Source: Leptolyngbya sp. SIOISBB
GTDB taxonomy: Bacteria; Cyanobacteriota; Cyanobacteriia; Phormidesmidales; Phormidesmidaceae
Length of the DNA stretch: 64,000 bases
Direction: 5' to 3'
Assembly (NCBI GenBank): GCA_010671905.1
Contig: JAAHII010000001.1
Location: forward strand, 2,356,001 to 2,420,000
The notes beneath the pieces were generated by a model that was given only the letters and a program-made list of their open reading frames with translations, did no database searches and was not told the origin of the DNA. Positions 45,270-55,219 of this stretch are shown one piece after another (position 1 is the first letter of the stretch; every line of letters starts with the position of its first letter). Made by a program: the position numbers and the translations under genes.

Positions 45270-45295
45270 AAAAAGCCGCCTGCGGGCGGCTTTTT
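45270..45295 (+). terminator. Rho-independent terminator of glnA
   Basis: AAAAAGCCGCC and GGCGGCTTTTT form a near-perfect stem with a tight loop followed by a T run; it can act in both directions. Confidence 0.93.
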
Positions 45296-45398
45296 CTTTG
45301 GGCACGCCAAAAAGTCGGTTCAGACTGCGTTAGCCCTCAGGATTCGTTACAATCCACAATATATTTTCAATGCTGACTCTCACTCTGCGTTTATTCTG

Positions 45399-46490
45399 AT
45401 GCCTGACACACTTACGAAGATGGCTTATCAAGCCTTCCAAGACGGCAAAAATTACTTCGGTTTAGGCCACAAAGCGATCGCAACCCAGCTCCGTGAATGG
45501 TTGCGTCCCCAAATTAAATTAGAGCTGAAATCAATTTCTGCCGATTTTTTGGAAGCGCTGACTCGTCGCCGCCAAGCCCTATTGGAGACAGATTGGCAAG
45601 ATGCAGAAGCAGGGATCTATCCCAAGTCTTTGCTGTTTGATAATCCCTGGATGGATTTCTTCCAATACTATCCAGCGATTTGGCTGGACTTACCCTTAAT
45701 CTGGGATCGCGTCGAAACGGATGACGTCTACGCTTTTGACAAGGACATTGATACGGCCATTTATCCCAGCTACTATCGACGCAATTTTCACAATCAAACC
45801 AATGGTTACTTGAGCGACCTGTCGGCTAATCTCTACGATACCCAGGTCGAACTGTTGTTTGGCGGCACCGCTGACCCCATGCGGCGGCGAATTTTAGCGC
45901 CCCTCAAACAAGCCTTGCAGAACCAAGCAACCGCTACTGAGGTGCTTCAAGACACCCCACCATCAGCTAAAACGCCCCTCAAGGTATTAGATATCGCTTG
46001 CGGCACGGCGCGCACTTTAAAGATGGTGCGAGACGTCTTTCCTGACGTTTCTTTATTCGGGATTGACCTATCACCAGCCTACTTACGTAAAGCTAATCAA
46101 TTACTCTCAGAAACTCCTGGAACTCTGCCACAACTTATGCAGGGGCAAGCGGAAGACATGCCTTATCGAGAAGGGTTCTTTGATGCGCTAATCTGCATCT
46201 TCTTATTTCATGAGTTGCCCGGCCCTGTGCGCCAGCAAATTATCGACGAAGCCTATCGAGTGGCAAAACCAGGCAGCACCTTCATTATTTGCGATTCTAT
46301 CCAAATGATTGATACACCAGAGCTGGAGCCAATGATGATCAACTTTCCAGCTCTCTTTCACGAGCCATTTTATCGTGATTACACTTATGACAACTTGAGC
46401 GATCGCTTAGCGAGTGCTGGCTTCGTTGACATTGAAACGGCAATTCACTTCGTTAGCAAATACTGGATTGCCCGAAAACCAGCCAGCTAA
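45399..46490 (+). CDS. Class I SAM-dependent methyltransferase
   Basis: The 363-residue protein has an N-terminal helical region of about 180 residues and a C-terminal SAM fold: motif I KVLDIACGTARTLKMV, SLFGIDLSPAYLRKA, QAEDMPYREGFFDALICIFL and KPGSTFIICDS. This is the UbiE/menG-like type, but the substrate is unknown. The frame is open back to 45264, inside the glnA terminator, so ATG 45399 (MPDTLTKMAYQAFQ) is chosen as start. It is the only gene on this side before a hairpin at 46504. Confidence 0.85.
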   Translation: MPDTLTKMAYQAFQDGKNYFGLGHKAIATQLREWLRPQIKLELKSISADFLEALTRRRQALLETDWQDAEAGIYPKSLLFDNPWMDFFQYYPAIWLDLPLIWDRVETDDVYAFDKDIDTAIYPSYYRRNFHNQTNGYLSDLSANLYDTQVELLFGGTADPMRRRILAPLKQALQNQATATEVLQDTPPSAKTPLKVLDIACGTARTLKMVRDVFPDVSLFGIDLSPAYLRKANQLLSETPGTLPQLMQGQAEDMPYREGFFDALICIFLFHELPGPVRQQIIDEAYRVAKPGSTFIICDSIQMIDTPELEPMMINFPALFHEPFYRDYTYDNLSDRLASAGFVDIETAIHFVSKYWIARKPAS

Positions 46491-46503
46491 GCCACGAAGG
46501 CCT

Positions 46504-46524
46504 GGGACAACAGGGGGTTGTCCC
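46504..46524 (+). terminator. Stem-loop after the methyltransferase gene
   Basis: GGGACAAC/GTTGTCCC forms a perfect 8 bp stem with a G-rich loop 14 bp after the stop. No T run follows, so it may be only a stabilising hairpin. Confidence 0.45.
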
Positions 46525-46735
46525 AACTTGTCAATCGCGCATCGTTCTATCTACTGATGCGCGGCTGGGCTCAACCATATGACTCGAAGTCCGCCCAAGG
46601 TATGACATGAAAGAACTCAATGAGGTGAGCAGAGAAGAAACCCGTAGCGTTAGCAATGGCCAATTTTGTCTAACTGCTTAGCTCCTTTGCACTTGTAATA
46701 GAACGCCACATTAAAACTCAGCTCACCGAGAGCAA

Positions 46736-47110
46736 TTAATAGTGAACGCGACTAGCAAGTAGCTGCTCTTCTAACGTAGCGATCCGATTGTAAGCAGCGG
46801 TCAACTGGGCTGTGAGTCGTTGAATCTGGATTTCTGGCGATAGCGTACTTTCTTCTTCGGTGCGTTCAGATTCCAAATATACAGAATCCATCAGAATGTC
46901 CTTATGCATCAGCAGAGCTTCACCTCGGTGAATGTGGCCAGAGGGAGCAGCTGAAGCGACGGAATGATCATCTAGCAAGACACCCGCTTCGGAGCGAGAT
47001 TGGGATGATGACAAAATCTCAGCAACTCGATAATTGACTTGATCAATTAGCTGATGGAGTGCGTCAACTTTCTCGGTCAGCAAAGTGACCTGTGACTCAA
47101 TAGGTTGCAT
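46736..47110 (-). CDS. Small coiled-coil protein, unknown function
   Basis: The 124-residue protein has short coiled-coil stretches at both ends (QVTLLTEKVDALHQLIDQVN and IQIQRLTAQLTAAYNRIATL) and an acidic middle with MHKDILMDSVYLESERTEEE. No signal peptide or membrane helix is seen. I do not recognise the family. No good ribosome site precedes the ATG at 47110. Confidence 0.55.
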   Translation of the reverse strand: MQPIESQVTLLTEKVDALHQLIDQVNYRVAEILSSSQSRSEAGVLLDDHSVASAAPSGHIHRGEALLMHKDILMDSVYLESERTEEESTLSPEIQIQRLTAQLTAAYNRIATLEEQLLASRVHY

Positions 47111-47914
47111 ATGACGCCAAAGCTCTGAATAGAATTATCTACATCCTATAGCTAGTATTTTTTTATGTCCTAAATCCACATAGGGATTTAAAGTTTGTTG
47201 ATATTTTATATTGGCTTAAGATTCCAGAGCCATCAGTTGAGTGTTGGACGAAAACACCACCTAGCAAGACTTACAGAAACATCTATAAAGCCACTCTATG
47301 GAGAAGAGAAAATGCATAGAGTTCGGTACGCAAAATTAACGAGCTGATAGATTTTACTTGGTGCCCAAGAGTCAGCCACAACTCGTCAGAAGATTCCTGC
47401 ATGCAGGTTATCAGGATCTGGCTAAGTCCAGAGAAGCAGGATTCCAATGCTTGTTTCTAAACACACCAGCAAAAGTATTCTATTGCACCAATTTTACTTT
47501 TCCTCCACAAAGCCCAACATATTCAGTCAACACATTCGCCAATCACACTGCCTTACCTGGACGACTATCGAAGTCGGCAACAGGCGGTCAGCAATTTTGA
47601 TCTTTCTGGTTAGTAAGTAGCTCTAAAAACAATTAAATTCAGACTGTCACTACCAGAAGCCATCCCTATGTAGAAAAACCTCCATTTCTATCAGCTATAG
47701 AAATTTAAAGTATTACCTTGAGGGAGATATGAGTTGCGCTAGGGGCAGCCTTTAAGTCCTAACAGTGGTGATTAATTTGATAGGAGATTAATTCAATAGG
47801 GCTAGCTACTAGTTTTCAAAAATTTCACAACAGAAAACATCATGCTTTCTTTAAGTAACTTTTAGCCTCCCTAAAGAGTTTGGCGTTTTTTAGACACGTT
47901 GATCGTCATCAAGG

Positions 47915-47960
47915 CAGTGAGCGATCGCGGCGATGGTCAAAAACCTTGAATCGCTCACTG
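47915..47960. repeat. Inverted repeat, 11 bp arms
   Basis: CAGTGAGCGAT and ATCGCTCACTG are perfect complements separated by 24 bases. Confidence 0.7.
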
Positions 47961-47997
47961 CATACGAGGGCTGACTCTATGATTTTGGATGCTTCCA

Positions 47998-48038
47998 ACT
48001 GTGCTTATGAGACCGCTATGCAGTTTCATAAGCACAGT
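47998..48038. repeat. Inverted repeat, 13 bp arms
   Basis: ACTGTGCTTATGA and TCATAAGCACAGT are perfect complements separated by 15 bases. There is no T run. Confidence 0.75.
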
Positions 48039-48465
48039 CGTTGAGTCATTTTTGGTGCGATCGAGCACTTTAGGCAGAATTTGAGTAGCCCCAAAACATC
48101 CTCCGCCAAAGGACTAAGTGTCGAAGCAATATCCGGGATCATCATGCGCGCATTTTTCACCCCGAAAACGGACTACTGCTGACAGCTTGCATGAATTTTA
48201 GAAGACACTATCCAGACTTGATGGCAAACTTCAGAGGATCGACATTGCCGTGTCTACTCCAACTGATACCTAGCTAGCCAGGGCCAGCTATTCGTAAATG
48301 GCAAGGTTGTAGTTACTCAGGACAGCCCTTAGTTCAGACAAGCAGCATTAGTCAGCAGCGTCTAACCATGATCTGCAATGGCAAAGGGTTTGATAGGCTT
48401 GTAGAGCTTTGATCAAACCCGCCCCCGTCCAGTTTCATGCTCTGTGCAACAGCAATTTCGAATTT

Positions 48466-49611
48466 ATGGATCGACGACGTTTGCTAATTGGGCTGATGGC
48501 AATCGCCGCGTCGCAAATGACGGCTTGCCAACGTAGCTCAGACGATATTTTGGAGGTCGCCGCGCTCAAGGGTGTGCTATCTCCTGAGATGCTCCGGGAC
48601 TTTAAAGCGAGCCTATCAGAGGCGATCGCTGTCAGAGTCAGAGCTCAAGACAGTTTAGTCGCTTTATTTCAACAACTACAGCTCTGGCAGCAGTCAGCAT
48701 CAGTCGCCGGTTCTGCCCCCTCGCCCCAGCGTACCGACTGGGCATTACTCAGCGACTACTGGCTGTTACCGGCGATTCAACAGGGGTTAATCAGTCCCCT
48801 GAGTAACGCTGAGGCCACCTCAGGCTGGCAAACCCTGCCAGCGATCTGGCCGCGATTGCTCCAGCGTAACCAACAAGGTCTGTTGTCTGAGACCGGCTCG
48901 ATTTGGGGGACGCCCTATCGCTGGGGGCATCTCATGATGGTGTACGACCATCGCCCCTTCAAAAAGTTGGATTGGGAACCCACGACTTGGTCTGATTTGC
49001 TGAGGCCCGAACTCCAAAACCGGATAGCGTTGCCGGAGCATCCTCGTCTCGTCTTGGGGATCATGCTCAAGGCACTCAATTATTCAGCGAATGATCCTAG
49101 TCCTGCCAGCCATGCTGATCTGGTGTCGGCTTTAGAGACGCTCCGATCCCAAGTGAAGGTCTATGCCACCACGACCTATCTACAGTCGCTCGTCATCGGC
49201 GATGTCGCCCTAGCAGTGGGATGGTCTAACGACATTCAACCGTTGCTACCGCGCTATCGCTATTTGCGGGCAGTCGCGCCGTTGCCTGGCACATTATTGT
49301 CAGCAGATGTCTGGACCAAGCCCAAAGCCAATTCTGATGCTCAAAGCGCGATCGCCCTACCTCCGCTGGAGCAAGATTGGCTCAGCTACTGGTGGCAACC
49401 GGACACTGTTACGCCCTTGAGTTTATTGTCTCAGGGACTTTCACCCCTTTTATTGTCTGATCAAGTCCCAGATTTCAGCTTTGACTTGTCGGCAGAAACG
49501 ATCATGCCCACACCGGAACAGTTACAGCAAAGCGAATTTGTTGAGCCGTTGGATGACACCGCGATCGCTGATTACAACGGTCTGTGGCTCAAGCTACGGG
49601 GGAGCGAATAG
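48466..49611 (+). CDS. Extracellular solute-binding lipoprotein (PotD/ABC type)
   Basis: The 381-residue protein has a lipoprotein signal peptide (MDRRRLLIGLMAIAASQMTAC, lipobox Cys at about residue 21) and a bilobed binding-protein pattern with TDWALLSDYWLLPAIQQGLI, IWGTPYRWGHLMMVYDHRPF, TTWSDLLRPELQNRIALPEH and DVALAVGWSNDIQPL. It resembles spermidine/putrescine-type periplasmic binding proteins. No permease or ATPase gene is next to it, so the partner is elsewhere or the protein has another role. The ATG at 48466 is preferred over a TTG 19 codons upstream because the signal peptide begins here. Its last 18 bp overlap the convergent gene at 49594. Confidence 0.85.
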   Translation: MDRRRLLIGLMAIAASQMTACQRSSDDILEVAALKGVLSPEMLRDFKASLSEAIAVRVRAQDSLVALFQQLQLWQQSASVAGSAPSPQRTDWALLSDYWLLPAIQQGLISPLSNAEATSGWQTLPAIWPRLLQRNQQGLLSETGSIWGTPYRWGHLMMVYDHRPFKKLDWEPTTWSDLLRPELQNRIALPEHPRLVLGIMLKALNYSANDPSPASHADLVSALETLRSQVKVYATTTYLQSLVIGDVALAVGWSNDIQPLLPRYRYLRAVAPLPGTLLSADVWTKPKANSDAQSAIALPPLEQDWLSYWWQPDTVTPLSLLSQGLSPLLLSDQVPDFSFDLSAETIMPTPEQLQQSEFVEPLDDTAIADYNGLWLKLRGSE

Positions 49612-50316
49612 ATCTTCCCCAAAGTCCGGAGGCACGAACTCGACAAAGGGGCCGATCGCGGCGGAGCAGTTCACATCTCTGAGTTCCGGTAAGGGTACCT
49701 CACTATTGGGGGCGGCGGCCACCGTCGCAATGCTCGTAAAATCACAGGTGTGAAGACCGGCGAGGTCAATAGAGTTGTAAATTCTGACGTGATAGCCATA
49801 GTTCATGCCAGTGGCACCTAACTGCCGGAGCACCGCAAATTTCTGAAAGTAGTTGAACCGATTCCAATACTGGGGATCAACCTGCACATCGACAATGGCC
49901 GTCTCTGCCGTCTGGCTGTAAAAGGCAGTCCAATCACGGATCAGGCGGTACCCCTCCACTCGCACCACAGTGCCATCGACCGACCGCCAGAGGGTCGGCA
50001 GTTGATCGCGACTCCACCAAAAACTGGGCAGAGTGGGCCGGTAGAGGGATACCGATTCCTGCGATACCACGGGCCAATCGGCCGCAACGTCGTCTTCGTA
50101 TGAAAAGTCCCGATCAAGGCTGTAGTTCGATGGCAGATCTAACAGCTGCTCAAACATGACCTCTTCCGGCGGCGACTCGCTTGCTTGGGCTGTCGCCGTT
50201 TGGGCCTGCACAGCAGCACTGCCCAGGGCAGCATAGGTGATGATCGCCCCACCCAGCAGTGATACCTGAGCACCCCGCTGTAAAAGCGTTTTGAAATATC
50301 GGGCAGATAAGGCCAT
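49594..50316 (-). CDS. Exported protein of unknown function
   Basis: The 240-residue protein has a signal peptide (LLGGAIITYAALGSAAVQAQ, cleavage about residue 39) and a soluble domain rich in aromatic residues (PSFWWSRDQLPTLWRSVDG, DPQYWNRFNYFQKFAVLRQL). Two Cys late in the protein (LHTCDFTS, RDVNCSAA) may form a disulfide. No family is recognised. Tail-to-tail overlap of 18 bp with the lipoprotein gene. Confidence 0.7.
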   Translation of the reverse strand: MALSARYFKTLLQRGAQVSLLGGAIITYAALGSAAVQAQTATAQASESPPEEVMFEQLLDLPSNYSLDRDFSYEDDVAADWPVVSQESVSLYRPTLPSFWWSRDQLPTLWRSVDGTVVRVEGYRLIRDWTAFYSQTAETAIVDVQVDPQYWNRFNYFQKFAVLRQLGATGMNYGYHVRIYNSIDLAGLHTCDFTSIATVAAAPNSEVPLPELRDVNCSAAIGPFVEFVPPDFGEDLFAPP

Positions 50317-50415
50317 GATCTTTGCAGCAGCGATCGCTACCGTGCAAAATGCTAGATCAGCGTCAAGCTGAGCGAGCGAATATCCCCGTCACAGAGGCTG
50401 CAGGGCTCCTCAGAG

Positions 50416-53082
50416 CTACTCTACAGCCTGCAGAATGAGCTGCAGACGATGGGCATGCAATAGTCGCAAAGGAACGCCCGCCACTTGTTCAAGCATATAA
50501 GTTACATGCTCTGGACGCAGTAGGGTACCGTCATTTCGACAGCTGCCTCTATATCGAATGATAGCCTGGGTCGCCGTTTTGTTCCCTTGAATGCTCGCAG
50601 GCATGTATGCAGCTACCGTGGCATCAGCAACTGTGAGGTCAAACAGGCGAGCGCGCAAGTTGACCGGCTTCTTTTTGCCCGATTTGGTTGTGTGCTCCCA
50701 AGGGATGGCTGCAGCCTGCAGCGTCCTCTCAATCCAGGCTGACCAGTCAGGGGCGGCGATTGCTTCAGCGTCACTTGCCAGCGCCAACGCGATCACATAC
50801 TCAGCTTGGTCTAGGGATTTCGTTGCCGAGGGATCGTTAAGCGAGACATCATTGACGGTATAGATCGGGACATCGGCCGGTAGTTGGGCCGCTAGTCGTT
50901 CCCGAAACTCGCGCAAGTCCACGGGGCGTGTGAGTTCAAAATCAACAATTTCACCAGAGCTAGTGGCACCAAGGGGCAACGCATTCGCTGGAGAAATGCG
51001 CGGTCCCGGATGATAACCGCCGGTAAACGCGACGGGCAAGGCCGCTCGCCGCACCGCTCGGTCAAACAGCCGCACAAGATCGAGATGCCCTAGCAAAGAC
51101 AGTTCCCCCAGCTTGCCCAACCAGACCCGGATCCGTTGTGCCCGAGTTTTATTGGGTTGAAATTGTCCCGTAAACTCGGGGATTTGCGGTGGTGGTACCA
51201 CCACGTTGTGACCAAAGTCTGGTCCACAAATCCCACAGTGGGAGCAGCCTTCAAAAGAACAATCGGGCACGGTCGCCGCCTCTAAGGCCCGGTGGAGATC
51301 ATCTTTCAGCCACTGTTTGTCAATCCCTGTATCGAGATGATCCCAGGGGAGCGGGCTGTCAAGATGACTGGCCTGATCGGCGGCAGCGGTCTCCATGAGA
51401 TGCCATTCCCCGGTTTCCACCTGACGATATTTCCAGGACAAACCGGCTTCTTCGATCGCTTGTGTCCAGGCGTCAAAGGCTCGATCCAGACTTTCCCACC
51501 AGGAGTCCATACCGGCCCCCAACTCCCAAGCTCGACGCACGACCGCAGACAGACGGCGATCGCCTCGCCCGACAAAGTCTTCCATCGCGGAGATCCGCAC
51601 GTCGGTGAAGTTGGACTTAATGCCCCGCATCTTTTGGAATTCGTCTCCCAGGAGTGCCTGCTTGCGCAAAAACTCACTAGTGGAAACGCTATGCCACTGG
51701 AAAGGAGTATGAGGCTTTGGCGTGAAGTTCGAAATCGTGAGATTCACCTTTAGCGGTTTGCGGCCCTTGAGACGGCATTCTTGCTGCAGCCAGCGGACGG
51801 TTTCAGCGATACCCAGTACATCGGTGTCGGTTTCCCCAGGCAGGCCAATCATGAAATACAGTTTGACGCGCTCCCAGCCCTGTTCGTAGGCTGTTTTAAC
51901 GCCCCGCAGCAGTTCTTCGTTCGTCAACCCTTTGTTGATGATGTCCCGCATCCGTTGGGTGCCCGCCTCGGGGGCAAAGGTGAGGCCGGTTTGGCGCGTT
52001 CCCCCCAGAATGTTGGCAATGTTTTCATCAAAGCGATCGACCCGCTGGCTCGGCAGGGATAGCGAAATGTTGTCATCCTTCAAGCGGTTTTTAACTTCTA
52101 GGCCGACGGCAGGCAGAGCCAAATAATCGGAGCAGCTCAAGGACAGCAGCGAAAACTCGTTATAGCCAGTCGCTCGCATACCTTTTTCGATCGCATCCAC
52201 CACCTCTGTCGTATCGACATCGCGAGCGGGACGAGTCAGCATGCCTGGCTGGCAAAACCGACAGCCCCGAGTGCAGCCCCGCCGAATTTCGACTGTGAGG
52301 CGATCGTGCACGGTTTCCACATAGGGCACCAAACCAATCGCATAGTGAGGCATCGGCGTGGCGACTCGCCGCAATACTCGGGGCGGCACATCGGGGCGAT
52401 TAGGATGCACCGAACCATCCTCAGCCATATCGTAAAAACGAGGGACATACACACCCGGCACTTGGGCCAAATCCAGCAGCAATTCTTCACGAGTCAGACC
52501 GGCCGCTTTGCCTTCTTCAATGACGAGACCAATTTCCGGCAGCAGTTCTTCGCCATCGCCCAAGGCAACAAAGTCGAGAAATTCAGCGTAGGGCTCGGGG
52601 TTAGACGTTGCGGTTTGGCCCCCGGCAAAAATCAGAGGCCAGCTACCCGCTTCCACATTCCACGGACCATCGGCATCTCGCTCTCTAGCGGTGAGGGGCA
52701 CATGGGCTAAGGTCAGCATTTCCAGAATGTTAGTGGCCCCGAGTTCATAGGCCAGGCTGAAGCCCAAAATGTCGAAGTCGGGCAGCGATCGCCGCGATTC
52801 CACCGCAAACAGAGGCGTTGCCGAATCGGTCAGTTTATTCGCGAGGTCAGGGGCGGGCAAATAAGCGCGATCGCACAACTGTCGTGGTTGAGCATTCAAA
52901 ATGCTGTAAAGAATGATGTGCCCCAAGTTGGAGGCACCGACTTCATAGACTTCGGGATAGGTCAGCACCCAGCGCACATCTGCGTCAGTCCAAGGTTTGT
53001 GAATGGCTCCAAGCTCATTGCCAAGGTAACGAGCCGGTTTATTGATATCAGTGTTGAGTAACGATTCGACAGCAACAGCCAC
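50416..53082 (-). CDS. TIGR03960-type radical SAM protein with C-terminal TIGR03936 (DUF2344) domain
   Basis: The 888-residue protein has a B12-binding-like N-terminal domain (WVLTYPEVYEVGASNLGHII, FDILGFSLAYELGATNIL, FAGGQTATSNPEPYAEFLDF), a radical SAM core with the cluster motif RRGCTRGCRFCQPG near residue 270, and after about residue 650 a TIGR03936 domain (RAQRIRVWLGKLGELSLLGH, GGYHPGPRISPANALPLGAT). The fused form is common in cyanobacteria. The reaction is not known to me. The frame opens at a TTG at 53106; the GTG at 53082 behind AAAGGG is preferred and gives VAVAVESLLNTDINKPARYL. A CxxCxxC-like cluster (CSFEGCSHCGICG) lies between the domains. Confidence 0.9.
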   Translation of the reverse strand: MAVAVESLLNTDINKPARYLGNELGAIHKPWTDADVRWVLTYPEVYEVGASNLGHIILYSILNAQPRQLCDRAYLPAPDLANKLTDSATPLFAVESRRSLPDFDILGFSLAYELGATNILEMLTLAHVPLTARERDADGPWNVEAGSWPLIFAGGQTATSNPEPYAEFLDFVALGDGEELLPEIGLVIEEGKAAGLTREELLLDLAQVPGVYVPRFYDMAEDGSVHPNRPDVPPRVLRRVATPMPHYAIGLVPYVETVHDRLTVEIRRGCTRGCRFCQPGMLTRPARDVDTTEVVDAIEKGMRATGYNEFSLLSLSCSDYLALPAVGLEVKNRLKDDNISLSLPSQRVDRFDENIANILGGTRQTGLTFAPEAGTQRMRDIINKGLTNEELLRGVKTAYEQGWERVKLYFMIGLPGETDTDVLGIAETVRWLQQECRLKGRKPLKVNLTISNFTPKPHTPFQWHSVSTSEFLRKQALLGDEFQKMRGIKSNFTDVRISAMEDFVGRGDRRLSAVVRRAWELGAGMDSWWESLDRAFDAWTQAIEEAGLSWKYRQVETGEWHLMETAAADQASHLDSPLPWDHLDTGIDKQWLKDDLHRALEAATVPDCSFEGCSHCGICGPDFGHNVVVPPPQIPEFTGQFQPNKTRAQRIRVWLGKLGELSLLGHLDLVRLFDRAVRRAALPVAFTGGYHPGPRISPANALPLGATSSGEIVDFELTRPVDLREFRERLAAQLPADVPIYTVNDVSLNDPSATKSLDQAEYVIALALASDAEAIAAPDWSAWIERTLQAAAIPWEHTTKSGKKKPVNLRARLFDLTVADATVAAYMPASIQGNKTATQAIIRYRGSCRNDGTLLRPEHVTYMLEQVAGVPLRLLHAHRLQLILQAVE

Positions 53083-53296
53083 GGCAATACCCTTTGGAAC
53101 GCGCAATTCAATGCATCAAACACTATAACGAAAAGCCCTCTCTCGGTTGAACGCGATTGTCTATGGTTCGACCAGAGTTCAAAGAGCGTTCGAGTCCTTG
53201 GCGATAGGGGACACCCCAGGGACGGAGCGATCGTAGACCGGTCTTACCGACATGCACTGAATCGGCGGTCTTTCTCTGGGCTCTTTTTGTGATCTT

Positions 53297-54415
53297 TTAA
53301 GGATGGCGAATCGCCATCACCACGTTTTGCCCACCAAATCCAAAGCTAAAACAGAGAGCGGTAGATAAAGATACATGAACCGCTGTTTGAGCCAATCTCA
53401 AGTCAAACGCCGGATGTTTGAGGCCGACACAGGGCGGCACCACCTGATTTTGTAGCGCTAGCAAACACACCACCACACCGAATGCCCCCGAAGCGCCCAA
53501 TGTATGCCCAGTTGAACCCTTAGTTCCCGTCACCCAAGGCTGCTCAGGAAACATCTGCTGAATGAGCGCCGTTTCATAGGCATCATTGAGGACCGTGCTC
53601 GTACCGTGGGCGTGAATGAGGTCAACGTCTTCAGGCGTTAGATGACTACGCTGTAGACAGGTGCGAATCGCGGTTAATCCGCCTTTGTAACTCGTGGCAT
53701 CGGGGGCACTGATATGGTTGGCGTCCGCCGTGAGTCCAGCACCGAGAAGATGGCCGTAAACATGGGCTGATCGTGCTTGCGCCACGGTTTCCGATTCCAA
53801 CATCAGTAGGGCCGCCCCTTCTCCGAGCACCAAGCCCTCGCGCTGTTGGTCAAAGGGATAGCATCCCGTAGCGGCCAATGCACGCATCTGCTCGAATCCG
53901 GTCAGTGCCAGCGGCGTGATGGCCGCTTCTGCTGCTCCCACTAGGACGCGATCGCACTGTCCACTGCGAATTAGCTCCTTGGCCTGAGCGATCGCCCACA
54001 GCCCCGTTGCACAAGCCGCCATGGGGGCGATTACGGGGCCTTGACTACCGATATGGCGGGCAACATTCATCGCCCCCATATGCGGCAAACTGCCTGCCCA
54101 ATTCGCAATTTTGCCCGTAGTGAGAAACTGTTCCCATTGGGCTTGATACCCACGGCTGCTACCCACGACAACGCCACAATTCGGCAACGGTGGAGATAGG
54201 CCCGCGTCTTGCAGGACGTCGCTGAGCGCAGTGCTGAATAGGTCATCCAACCGCATCGGTTGTTTGCCGCACATCGCTAAGGGGCGCGGCGGCAAGGTGG
54301 CAAAGGGCTGACGGAGGGCGATCGCACTATCACCGTTGAGCAAACGCCGCCACGTCAATTCCGCACTGGTCCCGAGGGCGGACACTAAACCGATGCCAGT
54401 AACGACAACTGCCAT
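53297..54415 (-). CDS. Beta-ketoacyl-ACP synthase (KAS II/FabF-like)
   Basis: The 372-residue thiolase-fold protein starts VVVTGIGLVSALGTSAELTW and has the active-site Cys in PMAACATGLWAIAQAKELI, the first His in LIHAHGTSTVLND and the second in GSTGHTLGASGAFG, then FSFGFGGQNV at the end. All three catalytic residues are present. It is about 40 residues shorter than typical FabF, so it may be a second KAS with a special role, such as in a lipid or polyketide product, rather than the housekeeping enzyme. It is downstream of the cyclophilin gene on the same strand, with only 8 bp between. Confidence 0.9.
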   Translation of the reverse strand: MAVVVTGIGLVSALGTSAELTWRRLLNGDSAIALRQPFATLPPRPLAMCGKQPMRLDDLFSTALSDVLQDAGLSPPLPNCGVVVGSSRGYQAQWEQFLTTGKIANWAGSLPHMGAMNVARHIGSQGPVIAPMAACATGLWAIAQAKELIRSGQCDRVLVGAAEAAITPLALTGFEQMRALAATGCYPFDQQREGLVLGEGAALLMLESETVAQARSAHVYGHLLGAGLTADANHISAPDATSYKGGLTAIRTCLQRSHLTPEDVDLIHAHGTSTVLNDAYETALIQQMFPEQPWVTGTKGSTGHTLGASGAFGVVVCLLALQNQVVPPCVGLKHPAFDLRLAQTAVHVSLSTALCFSFGFGGQNVVMAIRHP

Positions 54416-54423
54416 TGAAAAAC

Positions 54424-55219
54424 TTATTCAGGCTGCTGCAGGTTTTCAATACCGGAAACCACCGTAGCTGAATCAACGACATCGCCTTGCTCAATGTCAT
54501 TCACAATGTCCATGCCTTCGGTCACATAGCCAAACACAGCGTAGCTACCATCCAAAAACGGTAAATCAGCCAGCGCAAAATAGAACTGGGCCGAAGCAGA
54601 ATCCGGCAGCTGCGATCGCGCCATGGCCACCGCTCCACGAGTATGAGTTAAGACAGGTGGTTCCGAGAGTCCGGCCGCTTCAAAGGTACGGCTATAGAGC
54701 GGGGCATCAGCTCCCACCGGGGTAATCTCTAGCGGAATATAGCGCGGTTCGTTGGTTGCAGGATCGATAAAACTACCCGTCCCTAAGGCCTGGAGAGGGA
54801 CAGACGGATCCTTGCTTTGAGGATCTCCCCCCTTGCGCCACGAAGGGCTGTGGAGTTTTCACCACGCGATGAAAAGCCACGCCATCATAGACGCCTCGCT
54901 GCACTAAGTCGACGAAATTACCCGCCGTCACAGGCGCCTGTTCACCCTCCACTTCAATCACGACCGTTCCACCATTGATCTGCATTGCCACGGTGGCAGA
55001 GCCATTCAAGACAGCCAGTCCTTCTGGTCGACTAGAATCGGATAAGACTGGCGCTGATGAGGCTTCTTCGGCGGCGTCTGCAGGCGCTGCCACAGCAGCA
55101 GAATCCTCCACTGACTCAGATGTCACACTGGCATCTTCACTGCTGGTACAAGCAGTCAAGCTGACTAAAACCATCATTAGGCAGAGCATCCAGCTCCACT
55201 TACGAAGTTGCTGCATCAT
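54424..55219 (-). pseudogene. Cyclophilin-type peptidyl-prolyl isomerase lipoprotein, one frameshift
   Basis: From ATG 55219 (or 55216) the protein has a lipobox signal ([14 protein letters not shown]), an Ala/Ser/Glu-rich linker and the start of a cyclophilin domain ([40 protein letters not shown]). At the six-C run 54827-54832 (plus strand) the frame shifts. With one base fewer it continues [20 protein letters not shown] and then [20 protein letters not shown], ending [20 protein letters not shown]. As written, the domain is cut. The rest is conserved, so sequencing error or recent loss are both possible. Cyclophilins assist folding of exported proteins. Confidence 0.8.

Larger units (their letters stand above)
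47111..48465. other. Long gene-free AT-rich region (1.35 kb)
   Basis: The longest stretch without a supported gene in the window. The frame at 47358-47600 has no ribosome site or family resemblance. The right half contains two clear inverted repeats (47915-47960 and 47998-48038). It may hold a small RNA or the remains of a lost gene. Confidence 0.5.

Noticed and set aside
45264-45398. Upstream extension of the methyltransferase gene from a start at 45264
   Set aside because: The extension begins inside the glnA terminator hairpin and encodes VKKPPAGGFFF from the stem itself; the ATG at 45399 is a better start.
47358-47600. 80-residue frame in the gene-free region
   Set aside because: No ribosome site, no recognisable sequence, composition like the surrounding non-coding DNA.
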